This document shows, piece by piece, positions 1-9,405 of a DNA stretch of 64,000 bases. Under the pieces are notes generated by a model. That model searched no databases and was not told where the DNA came from. It was given only the letters and a program-made list of their open reading frames with translations. The DNA comes from Bacteroidales bacterium UBA6248 (lineage in GTDB: Bacteria > Bacteroidota > Bacteroidia > Bacteroidales > Lentimicrobiaceae). The position numbers and the translations under genes were made by a program. Each line of letters starts with the position of its first letter. Within the stretch, counting starts at the first letter, position 1. The stretch covers positions 28,435-92,434 of the forward strand of contig DJVU01000067.1 in the NCBI GenBank assembly GCA_002441345.1, given 5' to 3'.

Positions 1-403
1 TACGGGCACCGCCCGAATCGTTGATCCCGATAATGGGAACCTTTAACTTCATCGCATGATCCATGATCTTGGTGATCTTCTTGGCGTGCATCCAGCCAAG
101 CGATCCTCCTGCCACGGTGAAATCCTGTGCGTATATACAAACCGGATACCCGTTGATGGTACCCGTACCCGTAATAACACCGTCACCGGGCAAATATTTG
201 TCGCCCATGTTGAAGTCCTTACCGGCATGCTCTACAAACAGGTCATACTCGTGGAACGATTTGGGGTCAACCAGGGCAATGATTCGCTCGCGGGCCGTCA
301 TCTTTCCCGTTGCTTTCTGCTTCTCAATAGCTACCTGGCCTCCTCCCATCAACGCATCACGCATCCTCTTCTTGAGGTCTGTTGTCTTTTTGGTTAATGA
401 CAT
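1..403 (-). CDS. Acyl-CoA carboxylase carboxyltransferase subunit, N-terminal part (runs off the left edge)
   Basis: The N-terminal 134 residues of a biotin-dependent carboxyltransferase (propionyl-CoA carboxylase beta or methylmalonyl-CoA decarboxylase alpha type), which moves CO2 between carboxybiotin and an acyl-CoA. The visible protein starts [14 protein letters not shown] and carries the family landmarks [28 protein letters not shown] and [10 protein letters not shown], where the window ends. These families usually run to about 510 residues, so roughly three quarters lies outside. The start is the ATG at 403, about 60 bases below a promoter. A monofunctional biotin ligase at 36467-37225 would supply its biotinylated partner. 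The exact acyl-CoA substrate cannot be told from this part. Confidence 0.9.
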   Translation of the reverse strand, partial: MSLTKKTTDLKKRMRDALMGGGQVAIEKQKATGKMTARERIIALVDPKSFHEYDLFVEHAGKDFNMGDKYLPGDGVITGTGTINGYPVCIYAQDFTVAGGSLGWMHAKKITKIMDHAMKLKVPIIGINDSGGAR

Positions 404-468
404 ATCCGAAGATTTAGATAATTTTCGTTTTTATCCCTGATGCCGGAGCGGGTTTCCGGCAAAGCAAA

Positions 469-498
469 CAAAGGTAATACATAATTTAGGATACCAAC
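469..498 (-). promoter_or_regulatory. Putative Bacteroidota promoter of the carboxylase gene
   Basis: On the minus strand GTTG (498-495) is followed after 18 bases by TACCTTTG (476-469), which fits the TTTG / TAnnTTTG pattern with one mismatch in the upstream box. The transcript would start about 60 bases above the ATG at 403. Inferred from pattern only. Confidence 0.45.
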
Positions 499-727
499 CT
501 CACCTAAGTTGAAAAACGTGGTTTTTAAGGTATTTTTAATATGTTAAATAGCTGATAAACAGTAGTATACTTAGATTTTTGCCGGGTTTTGAACACTTCT
601 GCAATCGATTGAAAAAGTCCGGATCATTAAATTATTTTACTGATTTTCGGACGTTTTTGCCTCAAACAGGATACATTTTTGCCGAATATTAGCCCTCAAT
701 ATCCTTTTCGGGCCTTTGTCAATCCCT

Positions 728-759
728 CTTGCCCTTTCCTGTGTTTTATTGTAAGTTTG
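728..759 (+). promoter_or_regulatory. Putative promoter of the YjbR-like gene
   Basis: CTTG at 728-731, 20 bases, then TAAGTTTG at 752-759: one mismatch from the Bacteroidota consensus. The start of transcription would be near 765, giving a leader of about 50 bases before the ATG at 818. Confidence 0.45.
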
Positions 760-817
760 TGCTGGAGCACCGGAAGACCTTTTATGCCTGAGTGTCTTTC
801 CCAATAGAACGTATCGT

Positions 818-1153
818 ATGAATATTGAAGAATTGCGTGAGTTTTGCCTTTCCCTTCCGGGGACAACCGAGCATTTTCCGTTTGATGAATCTACGCTTGT
901 TTTTAAGGTGAACGGCAGAATGTATGCCCTTACCGATCTTGTTGACCCTCTTGCTGTAGCCGTAAAATGCGACCCCGAACTGGCCCTTGAACTCCGGGAG
1001 CGCTATCCCGCAGTCAAACCCGGATATCACATGAATAAAAAACACTGGAATACCGTTTCCATCGACGGTACAATTCCCGACCGCCTGATCCGGGAATGGA
1101 TAGAAACGTCGTATAGCTTGATAGAAAAGAAAAGCCGGGGTAAAAAAGCCTGA
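818..1153 (+). CDS. MmcQ/YjbR family protein
   Basis: A 111-residue protein of the MmcQ/YjbR family, a small cytosolic fold often described as DNA-binding-like but with no firmly assigned function. It shows the family layout: an N-terminal helix (NIEELREFCLSLPGTTEHFPF), a strand with LVFKVNGRMYAL, the central KCDPELALELRERYPAVKPGYHMNK-type segment (residues about 51 to 74), and a C-terminal LIREWIETSYSLI helix. The length is normal for the family. It is monocistronic and stands opposite the carboxylase. The basic tail KKSRGKKA ends the protein. Confidence 0.85.
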   Translation: MNIEELREFCLSLPGTTEHFPFDESTLVFKVNGRMYALTDLVDPLAVAVKCDPELALELRERYPAVKPGYHMNKKHWNTVSIDGTIPDRLIREWIETSYSLIEKKSRGKKA

Positions 1154-1274
1154 TCAGTTCCGGATCTCCGGACTGCTGCTCAGGGACTGTTTGTTTTACA
1201 CGGAAAGTAAATCCGCAGGGTCTGTATGTTATACTATACTAAGGTATACCTGCAGAATTGACAGTTAATTCGGA

Positions 1275-1523
1275 TTATCCCTGCTTTTCACGGATTTTGA
1301 AAACATCGGCCAGCAGATATCCTATTGCAGCACCCCATAATATGCTCATATACGGGTTGGAAGTAATGGCACAGCTTCCGGAATTACAGCCTATGGTCCG
1401 GTAATAGATAAAACCGCCCAGCGCACCGAGCAGCAATCCGGCAATGTTTTTCAGGGTATTGCGTGAAGTAATCCAGCGGTTAAATTTTTCAGAAAGGCTT
1501 GAACCAGTATCGGGGGTACTCAT
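1275..1523 (-). CDS. DUF6132 family small membrane protein
   Basis: An 82-residue inner-membrane protein with two predicted transmembrane segments (about residues 24-42 and 58-75). Between them sits the signature GCNSGSCAITSNP with Cys46 and Cys51, typical of the DUF6132 family of Bacteroidota. The function is unknown; the paired cysteines suggest redox or metal chemistry, which is inference. It lies 90 bases after mutS2 on the same strand and could be the last gene of that transcript. The N-terminal 20 residues are polar and probably cytoplasmic. Confidence 0.75.
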   Translation of the reverse strand: MSTPDTGSSLSEKFNRWITSRNTLKNIAGLLLGALGGFIYYRTIGCNSGSCAITSNPYMSILWGAAIGYLLADVFKIREKQG

Positions 1524-1613
1524 TTTTTTTAATTTTTATATGCAGTTGTGTGCATATCAACAAAGATGCCGTGTTAAAGTTCATGCCATTTTCCGGCAGA
1601 CTGCCGGAGAAAC

Positions 1614-4046
1614 CTACCGGAACCATACAAGGGTAAGCCCGTGACCGCCCCGCTCAAGGCTTTCATCTTCAAAGCGGTCAACCTCGGGTATGTCGCGGAG
1701 CATCGAATGCAGGATGTTGCGCAGCACACCGTCGCCTTTTCCGTGAAGGATACGCACTTCATGCACGCGCAGCAGTATGGCCTGATCGATGTAGCGTGCA
1801 ATCATTTCCTGTGCTTCGGCAGCCTTTTTTCCGCGTATGTCAATCGACATCTTAAAATCGGCCATTTTGTCATTGAGCTGATGAATAACTCCGGCCGAAG
1901 GTTTGCTAAAGCGCTGTGCAGCTTCCCATTCCCTGATTTCGGAATTGGTAGCCAGTACCAGCTTGTCGGCAGTGATTCGCAGTTTTATAGCACCCGACAG
2001 CACAGTAACGTGCTTCCCTCTTATCTCTTCTACTTTTCCAATGCTGTCGTGCCCTTCCATTTTTACCAGACTGCCCGGGCGTATGGGACCTTCAGGCCGT
2101 TTTACCGGTTCTTTTTCAGCTTTTAAGGATGGAGGGGGAGGAGCGGCAGGCTCAAAATCTTCTTTCAGTATTGTACCTGCGGTTTCAGCCAGCTTTTCAC
2201 GAACTTCCCGGGTTGCCTTTTTATCTGCTTTCTGCTCCCTGATTTCCTTTATGGTATTTTCAATTAATTTGTTCGACTTGTCGATAATGGCCCTGGCCTG
2301 AAGCCGGGCATCCCGGAGCAGATCCTGCCGCTTTGTTTCCAGCTGATTCAGCAGGGTTTCGTAACGTCCGACAAGCGAAGCCAGCGTTTCATCGGCAACT
2401 TTCAGCTCGGCTTTCTTTTGCTCTATGTTTCGTTTATCTACTTCCAGTTGTGCCAGCTGTTGCTCAAAATCGAGCTGTGTGCGGCTGATTTTGGTTGTGG
2501 CATTCTCCAGCACCTTCCCCGGGAATCCTATCTTTCGCGCAATTTCAAATGCAAATGAGCTTCCCGGTTTTCCCGGATTCAGTTTGAACAGAGGCTGCAT
2601 GGCCTGGGTATCGTACAACATAGCAGCATTGATAATCCCAGGAAGGCGGTCGGCCATCAGCTTCAGGTTGGTATAGTGAGTGGTGATTATTCCAAAACAA
2701 CCCGATTCGTTCAGGGCTTCCAGACTTGCCTCAGCCATTGCTCCGCCCAGCTGGGGCTCGGTTCCCGCTCCGAATTCGTCGATAAAAATCAGCGACGAGG
2801 AATTTGCATTTCCTATAAAATTACGAATATGGATCAGATGCGAACTGTACGTACTTAAATCGTTCTCCAGCGATTGCTCATCTCCGATTTCAAGGAATAT
2901 CCGGCTGAATACCCCGGCAACCGAGTCTTCGCTTACTGGTATCAGTAATCCGCATTGCAACATATACTGAAGCAGTGCTGCGGTTTTAAGGCATACCGAT
3001 TTTCCTCCTGCATTCGGACCGCTGATTACCATAATGCGCTGATCCTGCGTCAGCCGGATGTCCTGAGGTACAATTTTCCGGCCCTGTTGTTTCAGCGCAA
3101 GGTTAAGCAGAGGGTGAACGGCATTTTTCCAGTCCATCACCGGTCCGGCATTGATTACCGGCTTTACGGCTCCCATGTTTACAGCCAGCATTGCCCCTGC
3201 ACGTATAAAATCAACTTTTCCAAGGAAAGAGTAATATTCTGCAAGCTCTGTGGTAAACGGACGGATAAAATCGCCGAAATCAATCAGAATCCGGGTGATT
3301 TCCTGTTTTTCTTCAACCCTAAGGTTCTGAATTTCATTATTAATCTCAAAAACTTCCGCAGGCTCCACAAATACGGTATGTCCGGTAGCCGAGGTGTCGT
3401 GCACGTAACCCTGGAGTTTCCGCTTGTTCGACGCCGGAAGTGGAATCACCAGTCTGCCGTTACGTATGGTTAGCTCAGCATCGTCCTGGGCTATTCCTTC
3501 TTTTCTGGCCGATGACAGAATCTGATTGATCCGCCGGTCGACACCCGAAATCCGGCTGCTGATTTCGCGACGGATGGAGTACAGCTGTTCACTGGCCTTA
3601 TCCCTGATTTCCGATTTGTCGTCAACAATCTGTTCAATTCTTTTTACGATTGCAGGGTCAGGAACGTCTTCGGGAGCAATGGCTCTGAGGTTGGGAAACT
3701 GTGTTTCGTCAAGCCGTTTCAGGTAGCGAACAATTTCGGTGATGGTGATAAGCGAAAGCCGGAGCTCCGAGAGGTATTCAGGATCGGCGTATGTTCCTGG
3801 CAGCCGCAGATGCAGCAGCGTTTCTGTCAGATCGAAATAGTCCTGCGAGGGGAAGTTTCCTTCGAACTTCAGGATGTACTGCATTTCCGCCAGTTCTCCC
3901 GTGCGTTTGGCAATATCTTCGTGAACATCCGAAAATTTCATCTCTGTGGCAAGCTGCGCACCCCGGTTGCTCAGGCAAAGGTTTTGCATCATCTGCCGGA
4001 TCTGGGTGAATCCGGTTTTTGCCTCGAAAGTATCAGGATAGATCAC
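1614..4046 (-). CDS. mutS2: Endonuclease MutS2
   Basis: An 810-residue MutS2 protein, full length for the family. It has the MutS-type ATPase with Walker A GPNAGGKS at residues 343-350 and Walker B LIFIDEFGAGTEP at about 419-431. A long coiled coil follows (about 515-625), then a Pro-rich linker and a C-terminal Smr nuclease domain (about 733-810) with DIRGKKAAEA and ILHGKGDGVLR. MutS2 proteins lack the mismatch-recognition domain of MutS; in other bacteria they act against recombination or on stalled ribosomes. The Smr DLRG motif reads DIRG here. The gene follows the TPR-CHAT gene by 26 bases but also has its own -7-like box TACTTTTG on the minus strand at 4068-4061. Confidence 0.95.
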   Translation of the reverse strand: MIYPDTFEAKTGFTQIRQMMQNLCLSNRGAQLATEMKFSDVHEDIAKRTGELAEMQYILKFEGNFPSQDYFDLTETLLHLRLPGTYADPEYLSELRLSLITITEIVRYLKRLDETQFPNLRAIAPEDVPDPAIVKRIEQIVDDKSEIRDKASEQLYSIRREISSRISGVDRRINQILSSARKEGIAQDDAELTIRNGRLVIPLPASNKRKLQGYVHDTSATGHTVFVEPAEVFEINNEIQNLRVEEKQEITRILIDFGDFIRPFTTELAEYYSFLGKVDFIRAGAMLAVNMGAVKPVINAGPVMDWKNAVHPLLNLALKQQGRKIVPQDIRLTQDQRIMVISGPNAGGKSVCLKTAALLQYMLQCGLLIPVSEDSVAGVFSRIFLEIGDEQSLENDLSTYSSHLIHIRNFIGNANSSSLIFIDEFGAGTEPQLGGAMAEASLEALNESGCFGIITTHYTNLKLMADRLPGIINAAMLYDTQAMQPLFKLNPGKPGSSFAFEIARKIGFPGKVLENATTKISRTQLDFEQQLAQLEVDKRNIEQKKAELKVADETLASLVGRYETLLNQLETKRQDLLRDARLQARAIIDKSNKLIENTIKEIREQKADKKATREVREKLAETAGTILKEDFEPAAPPPPSLKAEKEPVKRPEGPIRPGSLVKMEGHDSIGKVEEIRGKHVTVLSGAIKLRITADKLVLATNSEIREWEAAQRFSKPSAGVIHQLNDKMADFKMSIDIRGKKAAEAQEMIARYIDQAILLRVHEVRILHGKGDGVLRNILHSMLRDIPEVDRFEDESLERGGHGLTLVWFR

Positions 4047-4072
4047 GGGAAATTTTTTCGCAAAAGTAGGTA

Positions 4073-7000
4073 TTATTTGGTTGAGACGTCGCTCCCGCCC
4101 CTGCCCGTACTGCTTTTACCCTTCCCCGAAACGGCTGTAAGGATCAGAAGGATCAGTGCCGATACACCTGCGGTGCCGAACAGGAAATCGAGCCAGCGCG
4201 GGCGGACAAAGGTTACTGGACTGTAGTCGCCGATTGTAACGTACGCTGCCCAGTAGTAGGGGTGCGACCGCAACATATCGCCTTCGGCCAGCATATCGAG
4301 CTTTGCCTGCCGCAATGCTTCATCGCGGTGCATTCCCTTACGGATGTATTTATAGAAATTGTTGACTATGCGGGCACTGGCCTGATCATCCACCGACCAC
4401 ATGGTCATAACGATTCCCGGTACACCGGCATATAAAAATCCTCTGGCCAGATTCATAATGCCCTCGCCCTTCAGCAAGCGACCTGTTCCGGTGTTGCACG
4501 CACTTAATACGGCCAGACTTGCATTCAGCTCCATGCCGAAAAGCTCGTATGTATTCAGCATACCGTCTTCAACCGAGTCCCCGTCCTGATAAAATACCAG
4601 TTTCGAGAGCATCGGCTCTTCATTGTTTATCAGTGTATGCATGGCAAAATGAAGGATATTGTATTTCGATGCCCGTTTCTTAAAAGCCTGCTCCGTTGCC
4701 TGAACGCCGTAAAATTTATCGGCTCCCGGCCCCCGGCTGATCTTCCGGATCTCTTCTTCCACTCCCGGAATGGGCAGCAGATAAACCGGATTGCCGGTTT
4801 CATCGATAAATGCATCGTTTTCCAGGTCGGTCAGATTGTCGTATGCAGGAGCCATCGCAAGCAGGTTTCTTTCTGCCCGCCCGTGGTTGCGGATAAGATC
4901 TGAAAACTGCAGCGTTGCCGATGCACTGTAGCTGATTACATGGTCGCGGATAAGGAACGGCAGATTCCTGAAATCCATACGCGTCGTATCGGGCGGTGCA
5001 TCCAGCAGCATATCAAATGAGATATACCCGATTTCCGCATCGGGAACTATGATCAGTTTCTTGTCGCCCACCAGATTCTTTACAGGCTCTATAAGTACGG
5101 TGTATAATGACCGGGCCGCTTTAACATAGGAGAGATAATCTTTCATTTCCGGACTCATCATACCGCCCGATGTTGTGGCTGCAGTAATGGCACGGATGCT
5201 GGCGGTAAAATCCGGAGGAATCCTGCGGGTAAGAACGTCAAATTTCTCGCGGTTAATTACAAAAATATACAGCAGGCTGTCGGTAAGTGTATATTCAACC
5301 AAAGCACGGCCGGGTTCCAGACTTTCCCTGATCCTTGTAATATCGGGTGAAGGACTGGTGTACTTCAACGCGTAATAATCGGGATATTCCGTTTCAAGTA
5401 CCTTAATCAGGCTGTCGTATCGTGCTTCCAGGTCAAAAACACGTGATTCCCAGAATTTTATTTTATCTTCATCGGTATCAGACTTCTGACGTTCCTCGTA
5501 CATCAGCCGGTTAAACGATCCGAGGTCAAGCCGGAGGTTACGCTCCAAAGCCCGGATGGCAGGAGGAATTTTGCCAAACTGGCGGGCTTCAACATCCTGA
5601 ATTGATGCCAGCAGAACCGTCGATTTGCCTTTGTCGGCATAATTGAAGGCCAGTTCCAGATATTTGTGATCTCCGCTCAGCCGGTACAGGCTGGTGGCAA
5701 TGCGAACTGTGTTGAGGTAGGTGTTGCGTTCATCCGCCGACAGCAGCAGCTTGCTTTCTTCGTTTTGGTAGCTCAGCCTGAGTTTGTCGACTACTTTCAC
5801 CGAAAGTGTGTATGCATCCAGGCAGCTTTCCAGCACCTGCCGGTCGTTTTTCGATTCCCAGAGGGTATATAGTGCGTCGGCTTTCCCGTTGAGGGCATTC
5901 ACAAGGTAGCGGTCGGGGGTAAGATCCGCAGGCTGCGGATTTTTAAGGGGTGCCGCAGAGGCAAAACCGGGGATTAATGCGGAGATGGCATCCTGATAAT
6001 GCGTGAGTGCCGCTTCAGCATTGCCCGTTATCAGATAATAGTTTCCCAGATGGGTAAGGTTATTCGAAACTTCACGACTGTGCGGGCCAAAGTTCGACTG
6101 CGAGATCGAAAGTGCCCGCCTGAACATGGAAAATCCCAGGTCGTCGCGTCCCTCGCTCAGCTGGAAATAACCGTAACGGGTATACAAAAGCGCGGTTTCG
6201 GGATGATCCGCATCGAGCAGTTCCAATGCAAGCTGAATGGCTTTGTTGTAATACGCAGCAGCCGTATCGGGCTCATTCATCGAATTATAAAGGCTTGCTA
6301 GATTGCTGTATGTCTTGATGGCCGACGGATTCACCGGGTTTTCGGGGATGCTGGCTCTGTAGAAACGCAGGGCATTGGCAAAATCGCCCTTTTTCTCGTA
6401 GATGTAACCAATATTCATATTGGCCGAAAGGATCATGGGATGTCCCGGTTCAAATTTTACAGAAGCCAGCGCCAGTACTTTACTGAAAAATATCAGTGCT
6501 TTTTCGTAATCGGCCATATGTACGTAAATCTGTCCCTTGTTGAGGTATACACCAGCCAGGTCAGGATGGTCGGGGCCTCCCCGTTTAAGCAGAATTTCTT
6601 CGGCCTGATTGTAATACGAGAGTGCTTCGTTGTCCTTGTATGCCAGGATCATAAAACGGCCCATGTTAAGATAGGGCATGGCAAGGGCTGGATCGCCCGG
6701 ATTCAGAATTTTCCCGTAAATATCCAGCATCTGCGAAAAGGCTTCTTCCGCTTTTTCGTAATCTCCGGTCTGTGCCCTTATAATCCCGATGTTCTGAATA
6801 AACATTGCCAAATCCGCGTCCTGGGGGTTTTTGCGCTGAAGGGCAAGCTCATAGGCACGGGTATAATTAGCCAGTGCTTCGCTATAGTCGCCCCTGAAAA
6901 ACGATAAATTGCCCAATCCGTTGTAAGTCATGGCCAGCAGGGTGTCGTTCGCTCCGTTGGCAGCAGTACGCACTGCTATACTTTCCTGTAAAAGTTGTAC

Positions 7001-7447
7001 TGCCTGTTCAAACTGCCCCTTATCCATGTACAATACGCCCTGTTTATGACGGATATCAGCCAGCAGATTCATATCGTCTTCAAGCTTTTCTGCCTGAATA
7101 CCAGCTGCCTGCTCAATTTTAAGGAGAGCAGAGTCGATGCTGCCGCCTGAACGGTGGATGTCAGCAATTTTGATCAGAATGCCTGCCTGTTGCTTCCATT
7201 GCTGCCTTCCCGCTGCGGCTTTCAGCGCATAACCGTAATAACGGAGCGCACTGTCGGGCTCGGCACGCGAAAGAAATGCGGAGGCAAGTGCAGAAAAATC
7301 CTGTGAACTGCGTGTGGTGGATACAGCACTTCCCCTGTGACCTGCCTCTTTTTTATTTTTTCCGTTGCAGGAAACAAACATCCCGGCGCAAAGCAGGCAT
7401 GCCATTGCGGTATAAAATACCGGACGATACCAGAAACGGTTATGCAT
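4073..7447 (-). CDS. TPR-CHAT protein: lipoprotein with caspase-like C-terminal domain
   Basis: A 1124-residue protein. It begins with a signal peptide and a lipobox ending FVSC, so Cys27 should be lipidated. About ten tetratricopeptide repeats of the 40-42-residue kinesin-light-chain type follow (about residues 50-490), then a helical linker (about 510-690). A CHAT caspase-like protease domain spans about 710-1073, with catalytic His937 in HFAMH and Cys984 in SACNTG, followed by the usual GEGIMNLARGF and MTMWSVDD strands. One transmembrane segment (about 1090-1107) and a polar tail close the protein. Both catalytic residues are present, so it should be active. Substrate and trigger are unknown. 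The minus-strand box TATTTTTG at 7493-7486 is a likely promoter element. mutS2 follows after 26 bases. Confidence 0.88.
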   Translation of the reverse strand: MHNRFWYRPVFYTAMACLLCAGMFVSCNGKNKKEAGHRGSAVSTTRSSQDFSALASAFLSRAEPDSALRYYGYALKAAAGRQQWKQQAGILIKIADIHRSGGSIDSALLKIEQAAGIQAEKLEDDMNLLADIRHKQGVLYMDKGQFEQAVQLLQESIAVRTAANGANDTLLAMTYNGLGNLSFFRGDYSEALANYTRAYELALQRKNPQDADLAMFIQNIGIIRAQTGDYEKAEEAFSQMLDIYGKILNPGDPALAMPYLNMGRFMILAYKDNEALSYYNQAEEILLKRGGPDHPDLAGVYLNKGQIYVHMADYEKALIFFSKVLALASVKFEPGHPMILSANMNIGYIYEKKGDFANALRFYRASIPENPVNPSAIKTYSNLASLYNSMNEPDTAAAYYNKAIQLALELLDADHPETALLYTRYGYFQLSEGRDDLGFSMFRRALSISQSNFGPHSREVSNNLTHLGNYYLITGNAEAALTHYQDAISALIPGFASAAPLKNPQPADLTPDRYLVNALNGKADALYTLWESKNDRQVLESCLDAYTLSVKVVDKLRLSYQNEESKLLLSADERNTYLNTVRIATSLYRLSGDHKYLELAFNYADKGKSTVLLASIQDVEARQFGKIPPAIRALERNLRLDLGSFNRLMYEERQKSDTDEDKIKFWESRVFDLEARYDSLIKVLETEYPDYYALKYTSPSPDITRIRESLEPGRALVEYTLTDSLLYIFVINREKFDVLTRRIPPDFTASIRAITAATTSGGMMSPEMKDYLSYVKAARSLYTVLIEPVKNLVGDKKLIIVPDAEIGYISFDMLLDAPPDTTRMDFRNLPFLIRDHVISYSASATLQFSDLIRNHGRAERNLLAMAPAYDNLTDLENDAFIDETGNPVYLLPIPGVEEEIRKISRGPGADKFYGVQATEQAFKKRASKYNILHFAMHTLINNEEPMLSKLVFYQDGDSVEDGMLNTYELFGMELNASLAVLSACNTGTGRLLKGEGIMNLARGFLYAGVPGIVMTMWSVDDQASARIVNNFYKYIRKGMHRDEALRQAKLDMLAEGDMLRSHPYYWAAYVTIGDYSPVTFVRPRWLDFLFGTAGVSALILLILTAVSGKGKSSTGRGGSDVSTK

Positions 7448-7621
7448 CGATGGCTGATCCGGAAATTTTTAAGGACCGGATGGGACAAAAATAGTAAAAT
7501 TTATATACTAAAAGTAATCCTGCAAAGACATAAATTATGGTTTGACGGCATTAATATACAGCCACACCATTTCCCGCAAGCCGCTTAATGCTTCAGGTGA
7601 TGTAAGCCCTGATCCGGGAAA

Positions 7622-7652
7622 TAAAAAAAACGGAGAGCCGGCGGCTCTCCGT
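7622..7652 (-). terminator. Factor-independent terminator after the type IX cargo gene
   Basis: A 10-bp perfect stem (ACGGAGAGCC against GGCTCTCCGT, 7630-7652) with a 3-base loop, followed on the minus strand by a run of eight T. It lies 20 bases beyond the stop of the gene at 7673. Confidence 0.9.
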
Positions 7653-7672
7653 TTCAGTAAAAATCTGTCAGT

Positions 7673-8908
7673 TTATTGCGCTATAATCATGCGTCTGCTT
7701 TCATTCACACGGTCGGATCCTTCCACACTAAGGGTGTAGAAATAAACACCCTTTTCCATTCCGCGGGTATCGAAGCGTACATACTGAGCTCCGGCCGGCA
7801 TTGTTTCGTTTACAAGAACGTTTACGAGCTGTCCGGTAATGCTGTAGATGCTGATGTTAACATGTCCGGTTGAAGGAACAATATAATCGATGGTTGTAAT
7901 TCCGTTTGCAGGATTGGGATAGCTGGCTCCGAGATACTGAGCGGATCCCGAAAGCAGCGGCAGGCTGAATCGTGTTTCTATTTCGTTACCTTCTCCGTCG
8001 CTGAAATGGCTTTCCGGGTCAATAGTGAAGCGGATGTCGCTGCCATCGTACTGAGAAGTGGTTGTTCCGTTGATAACTACTACCGGCATACCGGTGCTGA
8101 CCATCTTCTCGTAAGAGCTTTCGCTGATCCAGCTGATACGGATTTCGCCGTTGCGAATGTTGTATTTTATTTCACCCAGCGGACTCGTAATGTCGCTGAT
8201 GTTCACTTTTCCTGCGGGATATTTAATGACGAGTCCCATGGCTGCTGCTGCAGCGATGTCGTTTGCGCTCACTTCAATGCTGAAGTTGCTGCTTACGGCT
8301 TTTTTGGTGTAGTTTACAAGAAGCTCTTTTGCATTGCGGGTGGTGGGGACAAACGTTCCGTTTACGTCTCCTGCGCTGGAACCGCCCATAGTAGGTACGT
8401 TGGTACGGGCTTTGAATCCGCCTTCGCCTACTTCAATACCTTCTATTACCTGAAATACCCAGGGTTCTGTATTAATGAATGGAGTGCCATTCATAAACCA
8501 GGCAACGATGGCATCGTAATCTTCCCATCCGATTGAGCCAATAGGTTCTGCTACATCGGCTGCCAGTTGTTCAATCTCATTCAGCGTCTGATTGCCGATT
8601 ATGTGGTGGCGGACTTTCTGAGCATCGGCCATGTTGATGCCGCCGGGCATTGCATTAATTGATGCTTCAATATAATATATGCCAGCCTCTACTCCGGTAA
8701 ACTCATAACTTCCGTTAAAATCGGTTTCGGTTTCTCCCATAAGGATGTCTTGGGAGTTAAACAACTCAACCGTCACGGCTGCAATGGGTTTGTTGTTGCG
8801 AAGGTGATACAGAATGGTGCCTGCAACCTCATTCTGTGCGTGCGTCTGACCTGCCAGTAAGAGCAGGATGGTAAAGGCAAGTAGCACTTTTGTAATCTGC
8901 TTTTTCAT
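7673..8908 (-). CDS. Secreted protein with dockerin-like segment and type IX secretion sorting domain
   Basis: A 411-residue exported protein. It has a signal peptide (residues 1-24, cut after THA) and a small beta-sandwich of the SdrD/carboxypeptidase-regulatory type (about 26-82, VAGTILYHLRN to YYIEASI). Dockerin-like, possibly calcium-binding segments follow (INMADAQKVRHHIIG about 91-105; AGDVNGTF about 179-186), then a cohesin-like middle region with DSD-type sequence. A type A C-terminal sorting domain spans about 327-411 (ASYPNPANG, ISIYSITGQ, KGVYFYTL). The sorting domain directs export across the outer membrane by the type IX system and anchoring or release at the surface. No enzyme motif is visible, so the ligand is unknown. 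It is monocistronic. Confidence 0.8.
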   Translation of the reverse strand: MKKQITKVLLAFTILLLLAGQTHAQNEVAGTILYHLRNNKPIAAVTVELFNSQDILMGETETDFNGSYEFTGVEAGIYYIEASINAMPGGINMADAQKVRHHIIGNQTLNEIEQLAADVAEPIGSIGWEDYDAIVAWFMNGTPFINTEPWVFQVIEGIEVGEGGFKARTNVPTMGGSSAGDVNGTFVPTTRNAKELLVNYTKKAVSSNFSIEVSANDIAAAAAMGLVIKYPAGKVNISDITSPLGEIKYNIRNGEIRISWISESSYEKMVSTGMPVVVINGTTTSQYDGSDIRFTIDPESHFSDGEGNEIETRFSLPLLSGSAQYLGASYPNPANGITTIDYIVPSTGHVNISIYSITGQLVNVLVNETMPAGAQYVRFDTRGMEKGVYFYTLSVEGSDRVNESRRMIIAQ

Positions 8909-9405
8909 TTGATTGGGGGATTTTGGTTGTTATTGGGTCAGTTTGTGGTTATATTTTTAAATTTCCTGAGTTACTTTTGCCATTCTGCTGTCATTAATTA
9001 GTCCGCGAGCTTCCCGATGCGATCCTGGTATCTATTTACCGGTCATATCTTGAAACCGTCAAAAGTAGTTAAATAAATATTTCCTGCAGTAAAAAAATCG
9101 AGTGTCTGAAATTTTTCAGGCCTGTAGATTGAAATGAAAAAGTTTTTTTCGTCAGCATGGAAGCAGATATTTAACTAACAATTAATCAGTAAAGTCGCTA
9201 AAGGTAACACGAAAAGTCCCAAAAAAAAGTGAAAGCAGAAAGAATAAATTTCTAAGTCACTGGGAATGAGTAAAATGGCAAAGTAAATTTTTTTTGTTTG
9301 TTAGCGGGATGAATTTTGTTTACTTTAATATGGTGAATAAAATTCATAAAAAAAACAGCTTGAAGACTATTACCTTTTTGTAAAAACCGGATAAAGAAAC
9401 AGAAA
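8909..9405. other. AT-rich divergent intergenic region
   Basis: A 497-base spacer between the leftward type IX cargo gene and the rightward sigma factor. It has a promoter-like site for the left gene (9060-9093) and a weaker one for the sigma factor: TTTG at 9297-9300, 20 bases, then TACTTTAA at 9321-9328. The sequence is rich in A and T runs. I see no reading frame of interest and no RNA-like hairpin. Confidence 0.5.
9060..9093 (-). promoter_or_regulatory. Putative promoter of the type IX cargo gene
   Basis: Minus strand TTTA (9093-9090), 22 bases, TACTTTTG (9067-9060). The -7 box is a perfect match; the spacing is slightly long. The leader would be about 145 bases. Confidence 0.35.

Larger units (their letters stand above)
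404..817. other. Intergenic region between divergent genes, promoters only
   Basis: AT-rich spacer of 414 bases between the leftward carboxylase and the rightward YjbR-like gene. It holds one promoter-like site for each (469-498 and 728-759). I see no reading frame, terminator or RNA gene here. Confidence 0.6.

Noticed and set aside
4073..7447. TPR-CHAT gene as part of a type III-E CRISPR (Craspase) locus
   Set aside because: No Cas7-11-like effector, CRISPR array or Csx30-type target gene is present in the window.
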